Positions 26,825 through 35,429 are shown, counted from the stretch's first letter. The stretch is 64,000 bases of DNA from Anaerolineae bacterium (GCA_025055175.1 JANWYT010000015.1:1-64000); one strand, 5' to 3'. Notes: generated by a model not told the origin, from the letters alone. Translations and numbers: made by a program.

Positions 26825-27714
26825 GGGCTGATTGTGACGTCAGCAAAGAAGGATACCAATAGGCGCAGCAGCGCACCCAACAAGCGCGGTAGCGCATCTA
26901 TCAGTGTAGCGCTGGGGACAGCCATGCTCATGATAACTAAGTCTGTCTGCGCTTCGTCAGGCACGCCTTCTTCGGCGGCAGGCACGCCTTCTTCGGCCAG
27001 GCGCATGGTTGCCATCTCAGGCTGTGGGCTGGAAGCTTGCGCAGGAGCTGCAGCGGAGGGCGTGTCGGCCTGCGGCGAGTCCGAGCGACTGGGCGGCGGG
27101 GGCAAAACCTGGGCTGGCATAGCACGCTGAACCGTCACAGCGGGCGCCGCCGTCTGCGTCTCCATGAGCTGCATTTCAGCCAGGAGCTGCATGATGGCCG
27201 CGTCGGCTTCCGTGAGCGTGGGCGCAGGCGATGAAGCCAACGCGAGCGCCTCTTGGGCTTGCAGCTCAGTCAGGAGCTGCATGATGGCCGCGTCGGCTTC
27301 TGTGAGCGTGGGCGCGGGGCTGAGCGTTTCGGTGGGGGCAGCGGCCACCTGTGCCGAAGGCTCAGGGCGCGGCGCGTTGATGGACAGCAGCAGGCCGCCA
27401 CCCAGCAGCAGCGCGACGGCGGCAGCGCTGGCCAAAAGCCACCCAACGACGCGCGGTGGACGAGCGGGCGCGGGGAGAGCGCGCGGCGCCGCCTGGGCCT
27501 GCTCTGGACTAAGGGCGAAGCTGCGCGGCGCGGGGCGAGCGGGCAGCGCGCGCAGCAAGGCGATGAGCCGCTCTTGAGCGCGGTATTCGGCGGCAAACGT
27601 CGGCTCAGTGGCCAGACGCTGTTCAACTTCGGTGCGCTGTGGCGGCGCCAGAGCGTCGGCTAGATAATCAGCGATCAGCGCTTTGTCGCGCTCGGTGATG
27701 GGAGGCATAGACAT
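26821..27714 (-). CDS. Anti-sigma-factor-like membrane protein
   Basis: A 297-residue single-pass protein. The N-terminal helix region (about 1-55, DKALIADYLADALAPPQRTE) resembles anti-sigma cytoplasmic domains but lacks the zinc H-x3-C-x2-C motif. A membrane helix lies at about 92-112, and a Pro/Ala-rich outer part follows. The outer part holds a 15-residue repeat (PAPTLTEADAAIMQL) twice, plus a short E-E-G-V-P repeat. It lies 31 bases after the ECF sigma gene, the usual arrangement for a sigma/anti-sigma pair. The start is ATG at 27714 or 27708. Confidence 0.65.
   Translation of the reverse strand: MSMPPITERDKALIADYLADALAPPQRTEVEQRLATEPTFAAEYRAQERLIALLRALPARPAPRSFALSPEQAQAAPRALPAPARPPRVVGWLLASAAAVALLLGGGLLLSINAPRPEPSAQVAAAPTETLSPAPTLTEADAAIMQLLTELQAQEALALASSPAPTLTEADAAIMQLLAEMQLMETQTAAPAVTVQRAMPAQVLPPPPSRSDSPQADTPSAAAPAQASSPQPEMATMRLAEEGVPAAEEGVPDEAQTDLVIMSMAVPSATLIDALPRLLGALLRLLVSFFADVTISP
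27181..27315 (-). repeat. 45-bp direct repeat in the anti-sigma-like gene
   Basis: Bases 27181-27225 and 27271-27315 are identical at 44 of 45 positions (one C/T change), spaced 90 bases apart. In protein they give the repeated segment PAPTLTEADAAIMQL, a recent in-frame duplication in the outer domain. Confidence 0.85.
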
Positions 27715-27745
27715 GGGCTAAGACCTGCTTCTGCGGTGGGCTTCT

Positions 27746-28342
27746 TCATGAAAGACGATATTGGGCGGGCAGAAGTTCCTCGACAGCCTGCAAGCAGCGG
27801 CGCACCGCCAAACGCGCACGGGCCAGGCGCGACTTTACTGTGCCAAGCTGAGCGTTGGTTGAGTCGGCCACCTCTTGGTACGACATACCCTGTACGTCGC
27901 ACAAGATGAGCGTCAGGCGCTGCTCTGGATTGAGCGACTCTAGGCACTGCTGGATAGCCCGCTGCAGCTCGCGACTTTGCAGAGCCTGCTCTGGCGTCGG
28001 GCCACCGTCGGGCAGGGGCAAATCGCCTTCGTCGGCCAGATCATCCAGCGACTCGGCGGGACGGCGCTTGTCACGGCGCAGCACATCCAGCGCTTGGTTG
28101 CTGGCAATGCGCACGACCCAAGCACGGAAGTGTCCTCCCTGGAAGCTGGCGAATTTGCGATAGGCGCTGATGAAGGCTTCCTGAGTGACATCCTGGGCGC
28201 TGGCGTCATCTCCCAACATACGATAGACCACATTGTACACCACGTCCTGATGGCGCAGCACCAGGGCGTTGAACGCCTCCAGGTTGCCAGCCTGGGCCTG
28301 GCGGATGAGGGTCGCTTCGTCGCTCAGCGTCAAGTCAGCCAT
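27746..28342 (-). CDS. ECF RNA polymerase sigma factor
   Basis: A 198-residue extracytoplasmic-function sigma factor. Region 2 includes RHQDVVYNVVYRMLGDDASA and DVTQEAFISAYRKFASF for -10 recognition; region 4 includes LNPEQRLTLILCDVQGMSYQ and the helix-turn-helix A-Q-L-G-T-V-K-S-R-L for the -35. It directs RNA polymerase to a stress regulon. The ORF extends upstream to 28435 over the tRNA, but that is impossible for a real start; the ATG at 28342 is used. Its anti-sigma partner is the next gene. Its first codon overlaps the -35 of the divergent tRNA promoter. Confidence 0.93.
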   Translation of the reverse strand: MADLTLSDEATLIRQAQAGNLEAFNALVLRHQDVVYNVVYRMLGDDASAQDVTQEAFISAYRKFASFQGGHFRAWVVRIASNQALDVLRRDKRRPAESLDDLADEGDLPLPDGGPTPEQALQSRELQRAIQQCLESLNPEQRLTLILCDVQGMSYQEVADSTNAQLGTVKSRLARARLAVRRCLQAVEELLPAQYRLS

Positions 28343-28370
28343 TGAAATTTTCTGCCTCTTGGCGTATCCT
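28342..28370 (+). promoter_or_regulatory. Promoter of the CAA-anticodon tRNA gene
   Basis: TTGAAA at 28342-28347, a 17-base spacer and TATCCT at 28365-28370 put the start about 13 bases before the tRNA. The -35 touches the divergent sigma gene start codon. Confidence 0.6.
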
Positions 28371-28389
28371 TCTTTGCCGCGCATCTCAA

Positions 28390-28463
28390 GCCGGAGTAGC
28401 CCAACGGCAGGAGGCAGGCGACTCAAAATCGTCACAGTGTGGGTTCGAATCCCACCTCCGGCA
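28390..28463 (+). tRNA. tRNA with CAA anticodon (nominally Leu), short variable arm
   Basis: A 74-base cloverleaf: acceptor GCCGGAG/CTCCGGC (7 bp), a 3-bp D stem GCC/GGC with GG in the loop, anticodon arm GGCGA-CTCAAAA-TCGTC with anticodon CAA, a 5-base variable loop ACAGT, T arm GTGGG-TTCGAAT-CCCAC and discriminator A. No CCA is encoded. CAA reads the Leu codon UUG, but canonical bacterial tRNA-Leu has a long class II variable arm. The true amino acid is therefore uncertain. It has its own promoter and terminator. Confidence 0.85.
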
Positions 28464-28492
28464 TTCGCCTCGAATCAATCTGCAACATGATT

Positions 28493-28520
28493 AGCGGCCT
28501 TCAGGCCGCTTGTGCTTTTC
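28493..28520 (+). terminator. Intrinsic terminator of the tRNA
   Basis: AGCGGCC and GGCCGCT form a perfect 7-bp stem with loop TTCA, then TGTGCTTTTC. It lies 30 bases past the tRNA and closes its transcription unit. Confidence 0.65.
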
Positions 28521-28575
28521 ACGAGGCCAGCGTATCATCGGGCAGTATAGCACATTTTTGCCTGAGTGGCCGACG

Positions 28576-29139
28576 ATGGACGGACGCAAGCGCTGCGCTT
28601 GGTGTACGAGCGACCCCCTCTACCAAGCTTATCATGACGACGAATGGGGACGGCCGATTGTGGGAGACGACCGACGGTTGTATGAGCTGCTGGTGCTGGA
28701 CATGAACCAAGCCGGCCTGAGCTGGATCACGATCTTGCGCAAGCGCGAGAACTTTCGGCGTGCTTTCGACGGTTTTGACGTGGCGATCATCGCAGATTAT
28801 GGGCCAGATAAAGTAGAAGCGCTGCTGCAGGACAAAGGGATCATCCGCAACCGCGCCAAGATCGAAGCGGCCATCTTCGCGGCGCGCGACGTCTTGGCTA
28901 TCCAGCGCGAGTACGGCTCATTCAGCAACTATCTATGGGCCTTTGTGCAGCACCAGCCCATCATCTACCATCGCCAGAGCCTGGCCGACGTGCCAGAGTA
29001 CACCCCTGAAGCGCAGGCCATGAGCGCAGCGCTCAGGAAACGCGGCTGGCGCTTCGTCGGGCCGACGGTGTGCTACGCCTTTATGCAGTCAGCGGGCTTG
29101 GTCAACGATCACACTGCCGACTGCTGGCTCGCGCCATAG
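28576..29139 (+). CDS. tag: DNA-3-methyladenine glycosylase I
   Basis: A 187-residue Tag enzyme that removes 3-methyladenine from alkylated DNA. The start MDGRKRCAWCTSDPLYQAYH gives the first zinc-site Cys and the conserved YHDDEWG histidine; the second pair is in NDHTADCWL near the end, completing the zinc snap. DMNQAGLSWITILRKRENF holds the base-recognition region. The frame is open to 28510, but the ATG at 28576 gives the family start. The ribosome site is weak. It is monocistronic and converges on the Clp_N gene with 4 bases between. Confidence 0.95.
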   Translation: MDGRKRCAWCTSDPLYQAYHDDEWGRPIVGDDRRLYELLVLDMNQAGLSWITILRKRENFRRAFDGFDVAIIADYGPDKVEALLQDKGIIRNRAKIEAAIFAARDVLAIQREYGSFSNYLWAFVQHQPIIYHRQSLADVPEYTPEAQAMSAALRKRGWRFVGPTVCYAFMQSAGLVNDHTADCWLAP

Positions 29140-29143
29140 CGCT

Positions 29144-30022
29144 TTATTCAGGCAGCGGCGGCGGATTGAAGGTGCGGTTGAGCAAGCGGTAGACCTTGTC
29201 GGCGGCCGCGCCACAGGTCGTCAGGGCGGCTTGCCCGACGGGCAGCATGGCCAGGGCCAGCAGCAGATGATCGGCGCCGACGTAGTGGCTGCCCAGCTTC
29301 TCTGCCAGGTTGACAGCTTCTTCCAGCAGCGGCTCTATGCTAGGCATGAGGCTGGGGTGCTGATGAGCCAGGGCGCTACGCAGGCGCTCCACGTCTAGTC
29401 CACCCTGACGCAGAATAGCAGCCGTCGCGACGCGGCTCTCTTGGGCCAGGGCCAGCAATAGATGGCCGAAGCTCACGTTGGGATGGCTCTGCTCAACAGC
29501 CAGCGCCTCGGCGCTGTTCAAGACGCGGCGCGCCACTTCGCTCAGACGGGCGTTAGCGCGGATAGTCTCTAAGCTGAATTCGCGTTGACCATCGCTGATG
29601 GCGCGGCGCACGCGACGGCGCACCTGCTCGGCGGTCACGTCCAGCAGACGCAGCAAGTCGATGGCGTTGCCCACGTTGTTGCGCGTGAAGCCTAAAATCA
29701 GATGTTCCGTCCCAATGTAATGCTGGCCCAACCAATCCGACTCTTCTTCAGCTTGCTGCAAGGCCAGCAAGAACGAAGGGCTGGGCGGCGCAGGGGTGTC
29801 GCGCTCTACCCGCTCCATCATGCGCTTGAGGTACACCCCCACCAACGCCACCGTCAGGCCGAAATCGCTCAGCACCTGCGCGCCAATGCTGCCTTCGGCC
29901 AGCAGAACGCCGAGCAGCAGGTGGCCCGTGTCCTGATAGGGGTGCTGAAAGCCATCGGCTAGCGTCTGAGCGTGGCTCAGAGCGCGGTTGGCGTGGTGGC
30001 TGTAGCGCTGGGATAACGTCAT
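29144..30022 (-). CDS. Clp_N repeat protein without ATPase
   Basis: A 292-residue protein made of two double Clp_N modules and no AAA domain. First module about 1-150: YQDTGHLLLGVLLAEGSIGA and IGTEHLILGFTRNNVGNAI. Second about 155-285: VSFGHLLLALAQESRVATAA and VGADHLLLALAMLPVGQAAL. In ClpC or ClpA this domain binds substrates and adaptors. A free copy could act as an adaptor, a decoy or a stress sensor. The only nearby start is the ATG at 30022, with GAGGA immediately before it, an unusually tight spacing. It follows the FmdB gene by 14 bases. Confidence 0.85.
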   Translation of the reverse strand: MTLSQRYSHHANRALSHAQTLADGFQHPYQDTGHLLLGVLLAEGSIGAQVLSDFGLTVALVGVYLKRMMERVERDTPAPPSPSFLLALQQAEEESDWLGQHYIGTEHLILGFTRNNVGNAIDLLRLLDVTAEQVRRRVRRAISDGQREFSLETIRANARLSEVARRVLNSAEALAVEQSHPNVSFGHLLLALAQESRVATAAILRQGGLDVERLRSALAHQHPSLMPSIEPLLEEAVNLAEKLGSHYVGADHLLLALAMLPVGQAALTTCGAAADKVYRLLNRTFNPPPLPE

Positions 30023-30036
30023 TCCTCAAACCATCA

Positions 30037-30396
30037 TCACGGCGAACGGTTAGTGCGGCGCGACTTGCGCTCGGCTTCGGCGGCGTCTAAGGCAGATTTT
30101 GCCTTCTCATGGACCGGCAAAGCGCGGGCGGGGTCTGTACCCTTCACCTGGCGATACAATTCGCTCACCTGGCGGCTATCTCCTGATTCTAGCACAGACA
30201 GCATTTCTTGGGACGACATGCGGCCATATTCGCGCGACATGGCGCGGAAGTTCACCTGGCGGATCAGGCGGTCGAGCGCGGCGCTCTGGCACTGCGGGCA
30301 ACGACGGTCTGCGTCCTGTTCGTAGGTCGCGCGCGACTTGTAGAACAAGCTGAACTCTGTGGCGCAAGCTTGGCAGCGAAATTCATACATGGGCAT
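30037..30396 (-). CDS. FmdB-family zinc-ribbon protein
   Basis: A 119-residue small regulatory-type protein. The N terminus is MPMYEFRCQACATEFSLFYK with a second C-P-Q-C pair, the FmdB zinc ribbon. The rest is a charged helix ending in a basic tail (ERKSRRTNRSP). The function of this family is poorly known; the name comes from a formamidase regulator. The ATG at 30396 has GGAGGG seven bases upstream. It sits between the sensor kinase upstream (26-base gap) and the Clp_N gene downstream, on one strand. Confidence 0.85.
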   Translation of the reverse strand: MPMYEFRCQACATEFSLFYKSRATYEQDADRRCPQCQSAALDRLIRQVNFRAMSREYGRMSSQEMLSVLESGDSRQVSELYRQVKGTDPARALPVHEKAKSALDAAEAERKSRRTNRSP

Positions 30397-30422
30397 AGAA
30401 CAACCCTCCGATTATCGATAGC

Positions 30423-32072
30423 CTAAGCGACGGGGGTGCTGTGTGCTTGAACTAGCGGCAGGGTCACGCGCACCAGCGTCCCCTGAGGATGGTGCGGACG
30501 TATTTCGATGAGGCCATCATGAGCGCGGATGATCTTCTGAGCGATGGGCAGGCCCAAGCCCACCCCTTGCGGATAGACTTCACGGGCGGCGTCGGCGCGA
30601 TGGAAGTTCTCAAAGATATGCAGGCGCGCCTCTTGGTCGATCCCTATGCCCTCATCCACAATTTCAATCTGGATGCGGTTAGGCTGAGCCTGGGTGCGCA
30701 CGTGGATTGCCTTGCCATGCGGCGTGTAGACGACAGCGTTGTGTAGTAGGCGGCGCAGCGCTTGGGCTAGACGAGCGCGATTGCCATACAAGCGCGGCGC
30801 ACCAATGTCCAAGTCAACCTGCCAGCGGTGTGGGCTGTGCTGTGCTTCTGGGATCAGGCTGTAAACCAGGGCATTGACGTCGATCAGCTCAACGCTCTCG
30901 TTGCGCGGATCGCGCTCTAGGCTGGTAATCAGCACCAAGTCGTCCAGCAGCAGCTTCAGGCGCTCAATCTCAAAGTCAATGGTGGCTTCCAGGCTGGGGC
31001 GGCGCTCTTCAGGCAGGCGCGTGTAGAGATAGACGCAGTTCTTGATGTTGGCTAGCGGCGTGCGCACATGGTGCGAAAAATCGTCCACCAGGGCGCGCAG
31101 CAGGGCCAAGCGTTCCTGCTGCATTTGGGCCAGCATTTCGTTTTGGGCAGCCTTCTTACGCTCGCTGATGTCGCGGACAATGCTTTGAATGTACATAGGT
31201 TGGCCGTCTTCGTCGCGCACCAGCATAATGCTCACTTCACCTGGAAAGGTGGTCTTGTCTTTGCGGCGGAAAGTACGCTCATAGACAGGGACGATCTGGC
31301 CTGTTTGCAGGTGCTGGCGAATTTGTTCGCTGTCGTGGGATTCTTCGGGCAGGATGTACTGATCCATCGGCCCATGAACCTCAGCGCCAGGTGGCAGGCC
31401 GAGCATACGCAGGCCGCTGGGGTTGGTCTCTAGCAATATGCCATCATTGCTGATGATGAAGACGGCATCGGCGGTCTGATTGAACAGAGCATCGTAGCGC
31501 AGTTGGCTCTCGCGGCGACGACGCTGTTCTTCGTGGCGTTCGCTAATGTCGCGGGCAATCGTCACTAGCACGGATTGACCCCGATAGACCAACGGCTTAG
31601 TGACGACCTCGATCGGCGTGCTAGTACCCTGGCTGTGTTGCACGCGGACGATCAGCGGCTCAGTTTCCTGGAGCTGGTTGAAGTAGAGGGCGGCGCGGTG
31701 GCGGTCTTCAGGATGGACGTAGCGGAGCATAGACGTGTTGCGCATGGCCTCAAGCGTGTGGCCTGTCAGGCGTTCTAGGGAGGCGTTGCCATCCAAAATG
31801 CGGCCCTGGTGGTCAGTGATGACGAGCGCATCGAAGGTGGCATCCATCAAGCGGTGCAAGCGTAGGTCGTTCTCGGCTAATTCGCGGCTTTGGCGGTACA
31901 AGACGACGTTCAACGCGATGAGCAGCAGCCCACAAAAGACGCTCGATAACCACAACAAGACCATCGTCGTGTTCCAAGCCTCCGATAGGCTGAGTGACAG
32001 CACGAGGTCGGCCAGGATCACCAACCAGGCCAAGAGTGTGAACCACGTCACCAGTCGGGTCGTCGCATTCAT
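30423..32072 (-). CDS. PAS-domain sensor histidine kinase
   Basis: A 549-residue membrane sensor. Two membrane helices lie within residues 1-60. PAS 1 is about 73-180 and PAS 2 about 190-310, each followed by R-D-I-S-E-R. The H-box DDFSHHVRTPLANIKN holds the phosphorylated His, the N-box RRLLHNAVVYTPHG, and G-boxes DEGIGID and GVGLGLPIAQ. There is no large outer domain, so it likely senses within the cytoplasm or membrane. The frame is open to 32153; the ATG at 32072 (MNATTRLVTWF) gives a clean start, though the ribosome site is weak. The regulator gene is 96 bases upstream. Confidence 0.92.
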   Translation of the reverse strand: MNATTRLVTWFTLLAWLVILADLVLSLSLSEAWNTTMVLLWLSSVFCGLLLIALNVVLYRQSRELAENDLRLHRLMDATFDALVITDHQGRILDGNASLERLTGHTLEAMRNTSMLRYVHPEDRHRAALYFNQLQETEPLIVRVQHSQGTSTPIEVVTKPLVYRGQSVLVTIARDISERHEEQRRRRESQLRYDALFNQTADAVFIISNDGILLETNPSGLRMLGLPPGAEVHGPMDQYILPEESHDSEQIRQHLQTGQIVPVYERTFRRKDKTTFPGEVSIMLVRDEDGQPMYIQSIVRDISERKKAAQNEMLAQMQQERLALLRALVDDFSHHVRTPLANIKNCVYLYTRLPEERRPSLEATIDFEIERLKLLLDDLVLITSLERDPRNESVELIDVNALVYSLIPEAQHSPHRWQVDLDIGAPRLYGNRARLAQALRRLLHNAVVYTPHGKAIHVRTQAQPNRIQIEIVDEGIGIDQEARLHIFENFHRADAAREVYPQGVGLGLPIAQKIIRAHDGLIEIRPHHPQGTLVRVTLPLVQAHSTPVA

Positions 32073-32168
32073 GCTATTGAGCTTGCTTTCTGCAGTCTGA
32101 CAGCGAACGACAGCGCGCCTTATCATGATACTGCATACTGCCCAGGCGCGCATGAATCCGCGTTGAGA

Positions 32169-32903
32169 TCAGACTTGTTCGCTGGGGATGGCCAGAGCAG
32201 TGAAGCGCATGAAAGCTCGCTCTTGGGGCGTCATCTCGTTGGGGTACTGCGTCTCGTCGTAGGCTTCTAGGATACGGTAACCCTCTTTGATGTAGCCGCG
32301 CACCGTGTGTAGGCTGATCCCCATCTCATCGGCGGCCAGATGGGCCGGCATACCCTCAATGACGCACAGCTTAATAGCCTGGCGAACGCGCTCAGTCATC
32401 TCTGGATATTGGCGCTGGGGCGGCAACACGACGGCATGACGCACTTTGCTCTGGAAGGACTCCTGGGCTTGGCGCAGCAGGTTTTGAGTGATAGTGAAGC
32501 CGTTTTCCAGGGCGTAAACGATAGCCCAGGTGATCTGGAGCTGCACGTCCTGCTTGAGTAAGAAGGCTCTAGCCCCACCTTCGGCTGCCGCATCCAACAG
32601 ATCGGCTTGCGGGGTCTGCCCCAGGCAGATGACCGTCAGCTTGTCCACCAGACGCCGCAGGCGATGCATGAGGCTCAGCAGGGCCTGTGGGCCACCGACG
32701 TGATCGGCGTCCATCACCAGTACGTCGGGCTTTTCAGGCTGAGGCAGGCGTTGTAGCGTGTCGAGCAGAGCCTGAAGATAGATGGTGCTGTAAATGACAC
32801 GAGTGCGCCGATCCCAGGCCAGGTAGCTGTTGAGGGCTTGCAGAGCGTAAAAATCGCTGTCGTAGAGGGCGACCTTCAAGTTATAGGTGGTGAGCTTGGC
32901 CAT
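32169..32903 (-). CDS. NarL/LuxR-type response regulator
   Basis: A 244-residue regulator with an N-terminal receiver-like domain (about 8-130) and a C-terminal LuxR-type helix-turn-helix (about 165-235, IEGMPAHLAADEMGISLHTV). The likely phosphate acceptor is the Asp in DVLVMDADHVG. The expected Lys is in RAFLLKQDVQL. Acidic residues near the start (YDSDFYAL) fit a receiver pocket. The ATG at 32903 has GAGGAG five bases upstream. Its place before the sensor kinase makes a two-component pair likely. Targets may include the envelope genes upstream, by inference. Confidence 0.85.
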   Translation of the reverse strand: MAKLTTYNLKVALYDSDFYALQALNSYLAWDRRTRVIYSTIYLQALLDTLQRLPQPEKPDVLVMDADHVGGPQALLSLMHRLRRLVDKLTVICLGQTPQADLLDAAAEGGARAFLLKQDVQLQITWAIVYALENGFTITQNLLRQAQESFQSKVRHAVVLPPQRQYPEMTERVRQAIKLCVIEGMPAHLAADEMGISLHTVRGYIKEGYRILEAYDETQYPNEMTPQERAFMRFTALAIPSEQV

Positions 32904-32927
32904 GAGCGCTCCTCAACATGGCGAGGT

Positions 32928-33905
32928 TCAAGGGCGGGATGTGGGTTCAGCCGTCGCTTCTGCCGGGCGAACGCGCAGGGGTGGCACGCCTTGTCCTACA
33001 TAGGGCGGGCAGGCCTCGTTGATGACTAGCACCAGACCAGGATAGATGCGATGAGGTCTGCGTAGGTTGTTGCTGCGGGCCAAACACTCACGGTCACGGT
33101 TGTACAGGGCGGCGATCCCGTCCAGCGTCTCTCGCGGTTGGATGACGTGCGTCTTGGCGCTGCTGGCCACCAGCTCTGCTCCGCCCCCCATGCCAAAATC
33201 CATCGGGTCGAAGTCATCCTGGCCATAGGGCGGCGCGTTGTCAGGGATGATGACGCTCATGCTGGGCAGAATTACGTCGCGCCTAGGGTTGGAAATGTCG
33301 TTGAGACGAGCCAGCAGCGCGTAAGACACGTTGAACTGGCGAGCGATGGCGTCCAGGCTGGTCGGCACATCGGGTGAGTAGAGCTTGCCGCGCGGCGGAG
33401 CGTCTAGGGGTGGGAAGACGCCGAATGGCACGGCTTCATCGGGCAGGGCCAAGCATTGGCCGATGGCCAGGCCTGCCCCGCGCTCTAAGCCGTTGGTGCG
33501 CATGAGCTGTTCAACGCTGATGTTCAGCGCCAAAGCAATTGTGCTAGGATTGTCGTTCAGGCGTACGCGGTAGCCCGCGCACTCATCGCTGAAGGTGCTG
33601 ACCTGGCGGCGCACCGTCGGCACGAGCTGGCCGTTGTAGCGCGGGTCTTCGTCGTAGCGCGGGCAAGACACGCTGATGCGCAACTCCTGTCCCACGCGCA
33701 GGCTGCTAGGCCGTTTAATGTCGTTTTGAGCCTGGATGCACAGCGGCGAAACGTCAAAGAGTGCGCCGATGGTGTCCAGCGTATCGTTGGTTCGCACAGT
33801 GTAGATGACGTCCTGGGTGATGGGCAGATTGTTGGTAGTCTGAGCCAGGGCCAGGCCCGTCAGCGGCAGGCCAATCAGAACGGCAAAGAGGCGATTCATG
33901 CGCAT
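32928..33905 (-). CDS. Secreted LysM-repeat protein
   Basis: A 325-residue exported protein. The signal peptide is about 1-22 (MRMNRLFAVLIGLPLTGLAL). Four LysM-like repeats follow: VIYTVRTNDTLDTIGALFD; YRVRLNDNPSTIALALNIS; PTSLDAIARQFNVSYALLAR; and THVIQPRETLDGIAALYNRD. LysM binds N-acetylglucosamine chains such as peptidoglycan. No catalytic domain is seen, so it may be a wall anchor. The ATG at 33905 has GAGGA seven bases upstream. It ends 24 bases before the response-regulator start on the same strand. Confidence 0.85.
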   Translation of the reverse strand: MRMNRLFAVLIGLPLTGLALAQTTNNLPITQDVIYTVRTNDTLDTIGALFDVSPLCIQAQNDIKRPSSLRVGQELRISVSCPRYDEDPRYNGQLVPTVRRQVSTFSDECAGYRVRLNDNPSTIALALNISVEQLMRTNGLERGAGLAIGQCLALPDEAVPFGVFPPLDAPPRGKLYSPDVPTSLDAIARQFNVSYALLARLNDISNPRRDVILPSMSVIIPDNAPPYGQDDFDPMDFGMGGGAELVASSAKTHVIQPRETLDGIAALYNRDRECLARSNNLRRPHRIYPGLVLVINEACPPYVGQGVPPLRVRPAEATAEPTSRP

Positions 33906-33972
33906 GATGGAGTCCTCAATCATCCGACGAACAGCTTAAGCATACCACGCAGGGCCGAGGCGTGCCATGCAC

Positions 33973-35415
33973 CTATCTGCCGCCGCGCGCCACACGGTTC
34001 AGGATGTCGAACCAGAAGGGCGCACCCTGCGAGATGGCGATGATCGTCACAGCTAAGCCGACCAACTTGGTCATCAGCAGGCTGAACCAATAGGGATTGC
34101 TGCCAATCAGCGGGAGCAGATTCCAAATGTTGCCCGTGTCGTTGAAGAAACCTTCCGTTGAAACGTCGCGCGGCACGCCTTCCAGGCTGACGAAGCGCCA
34201 ACCCAAAGGCAAATTCAGTCCGCTGATGACGTTGAGCGTGGTCTGGGCCTGAGCGATGGCCTGAGTGACTGTCTCTACCGTCTTGATTGTCGCCTGTTCG
34301 CTGCTGGCCACGCTGACGATGCTTTGCGCGTCGGTGGTGGGGGTAGGCTGAGGCGTCTCTGGCACGACTTCTGCTTCCTCGGTCTCCAGGGGCAGCAGGC
34401 CGAAGTCTTCGGGCGTAGGGCTGGGGAAGACGAAAGGCGTCGGCGTGGGCAGGAATACGCCGCTCTCAGTGGGGACAGGCAGGGCCGTCGGCGCGGGAGC
34501 AGGCGTGGGCGTCGCCAGCACGTCGCCAGCGATGGCTTGCAGGTCAGTGGTGCGAGCGGCTGTGGCGACGGCGGCGCGCAGCGTCGGATCGTTCCACAGG
34601 GTGCGAGCGATGTGGATGGAGTCGACGTTCAGCACAAATACAATCGCCGTCGCCGTCAGGATGGAGATGAGCTGCATGTTGGCCTTGAAGCTCTCGCTGG
34701 CGCGCGTCATGCCTTCATTGAACCAGGCCACGAGCTGTTCTTCGGCTTCTTCCATCGTCTGCGAGGTGGCGATGACCGTCTGCATGACGGTGCGGAAGAC
34801 GTCGTTCTTGACGCTGCGCAGGCCCGCCAGCAAGCCTTGCAAGTTGCTGGAGTCCGTACCCTTCCCGACGAGTTCCTCGGCCTTGTCTATCGCTTCTAGC
34901 AGGGCGTCGCGGTAGAGCGGCTCTGGCACGGTCAGCACGACTTGGCGCAGCTCCTCAAAGTCGCTAGAGTTCTTGCGCGCGCGGGCGATGGCTAGGGCGA
35001 CTTTGCGCCGCTCCATGCCTTTGGGCATGTCGTTCAGCACCTTGAGCAGCGCCTCGTAAATCTGGGCGTCGGATTCGCTGCGCACGATGTTCATCAGCAC
35101 CTTGACGAAGGTCTTCGGCTCAATGCGATTCACGGCGTTCAGCTTGGCGCTGACAATGGCCGCTGCTTCTTCTTCTGTGAGTTGACGGTTGGGCGCAATC
35201 GGGGCGCTCTTGACCAGGCGGATCAGCGGATGAGTGAGGACTTTAGCGCGCAGCGTCGGATCATCGATCATCTGGGCGATCCCATCGCGCAGATGACGGG
35301 CGCGCAGTTGTAGGATGGCGCTCAGGACGCCGTTCACTTGCGTCACCAAAATGCTGAACAAAGCAAAGACGAAGACCATGCCCAAAATGACTTGGACAAT
35401 GGGCGAATCAAGCAT
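33973..35415 (-). CDS. Uncharacterised three-helix membrane protein
   Basis: A 480-residue protein I do not recognise by function. It has a membrane helix at the start (about 8-30), a helical cytoplasmic part (about 40-235), a second helix (about 250-268), a Pro/Thr-rich stretch (about 305-370) and a helix near the end (KLVGLAVTIIAISQGAPFWF). It ends in a short basic tail. Similar proteins occur in several phyla without known role. The ATG at 35415 has GAGGAGGAA five bases upstream. It belongs to the run of envelope-related genes on this strand. Confidence 0.75.
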   Translation of the reverse strand: MLDSPIVQVILGMVFVFALFSILVTQVNGVLSAILQLRARHLRDGIAQMIDDPTLRAKVLTHPLIRLVKSAPIAPNRQLTEEEAAAIVSAKLNAVNRIEPKTFVKVLMNIVRSESDAQIYEALLKVLNDMPKGMERRKVALAIARARKNSSDFEELRQVVLTVPEPLYRDALLEAIDKAEELVGKGTDSSNLQGLLAGLRSVKNDVFRTVMQTVIATSQTMEEAEEQLVAWFNEGMTRASESFKANMQLISILTATAIVFVLNVDSIHIARTLWNDPTLRAAVATAARTTDLQAIAGDVLATPTPAPAPTALPVPTESGVFLPTPTPFVFPSPTPEDFGLLPLETEEAEVVPETPQPTPTTDAQSIVSVASSEQATIKTVETVTQAIAQAQTTLNVISGLNLPLGWRFVSLEGVPRDVSTEGFFNDTGNIWNLLPLIGSNPYWFSLLMTKLVGLAVTIIAISQGAPFWFDILNRVARGGR

Positions 35416-35429
35416 AGTTTCCTCCTCGT

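Noticed and set aside
27746..28435. Longer sigma-factor start at 28435
   Set aside because: It would run over the tRNA gene and its promoter; the ATG at 28342 gives the usual ECF length.
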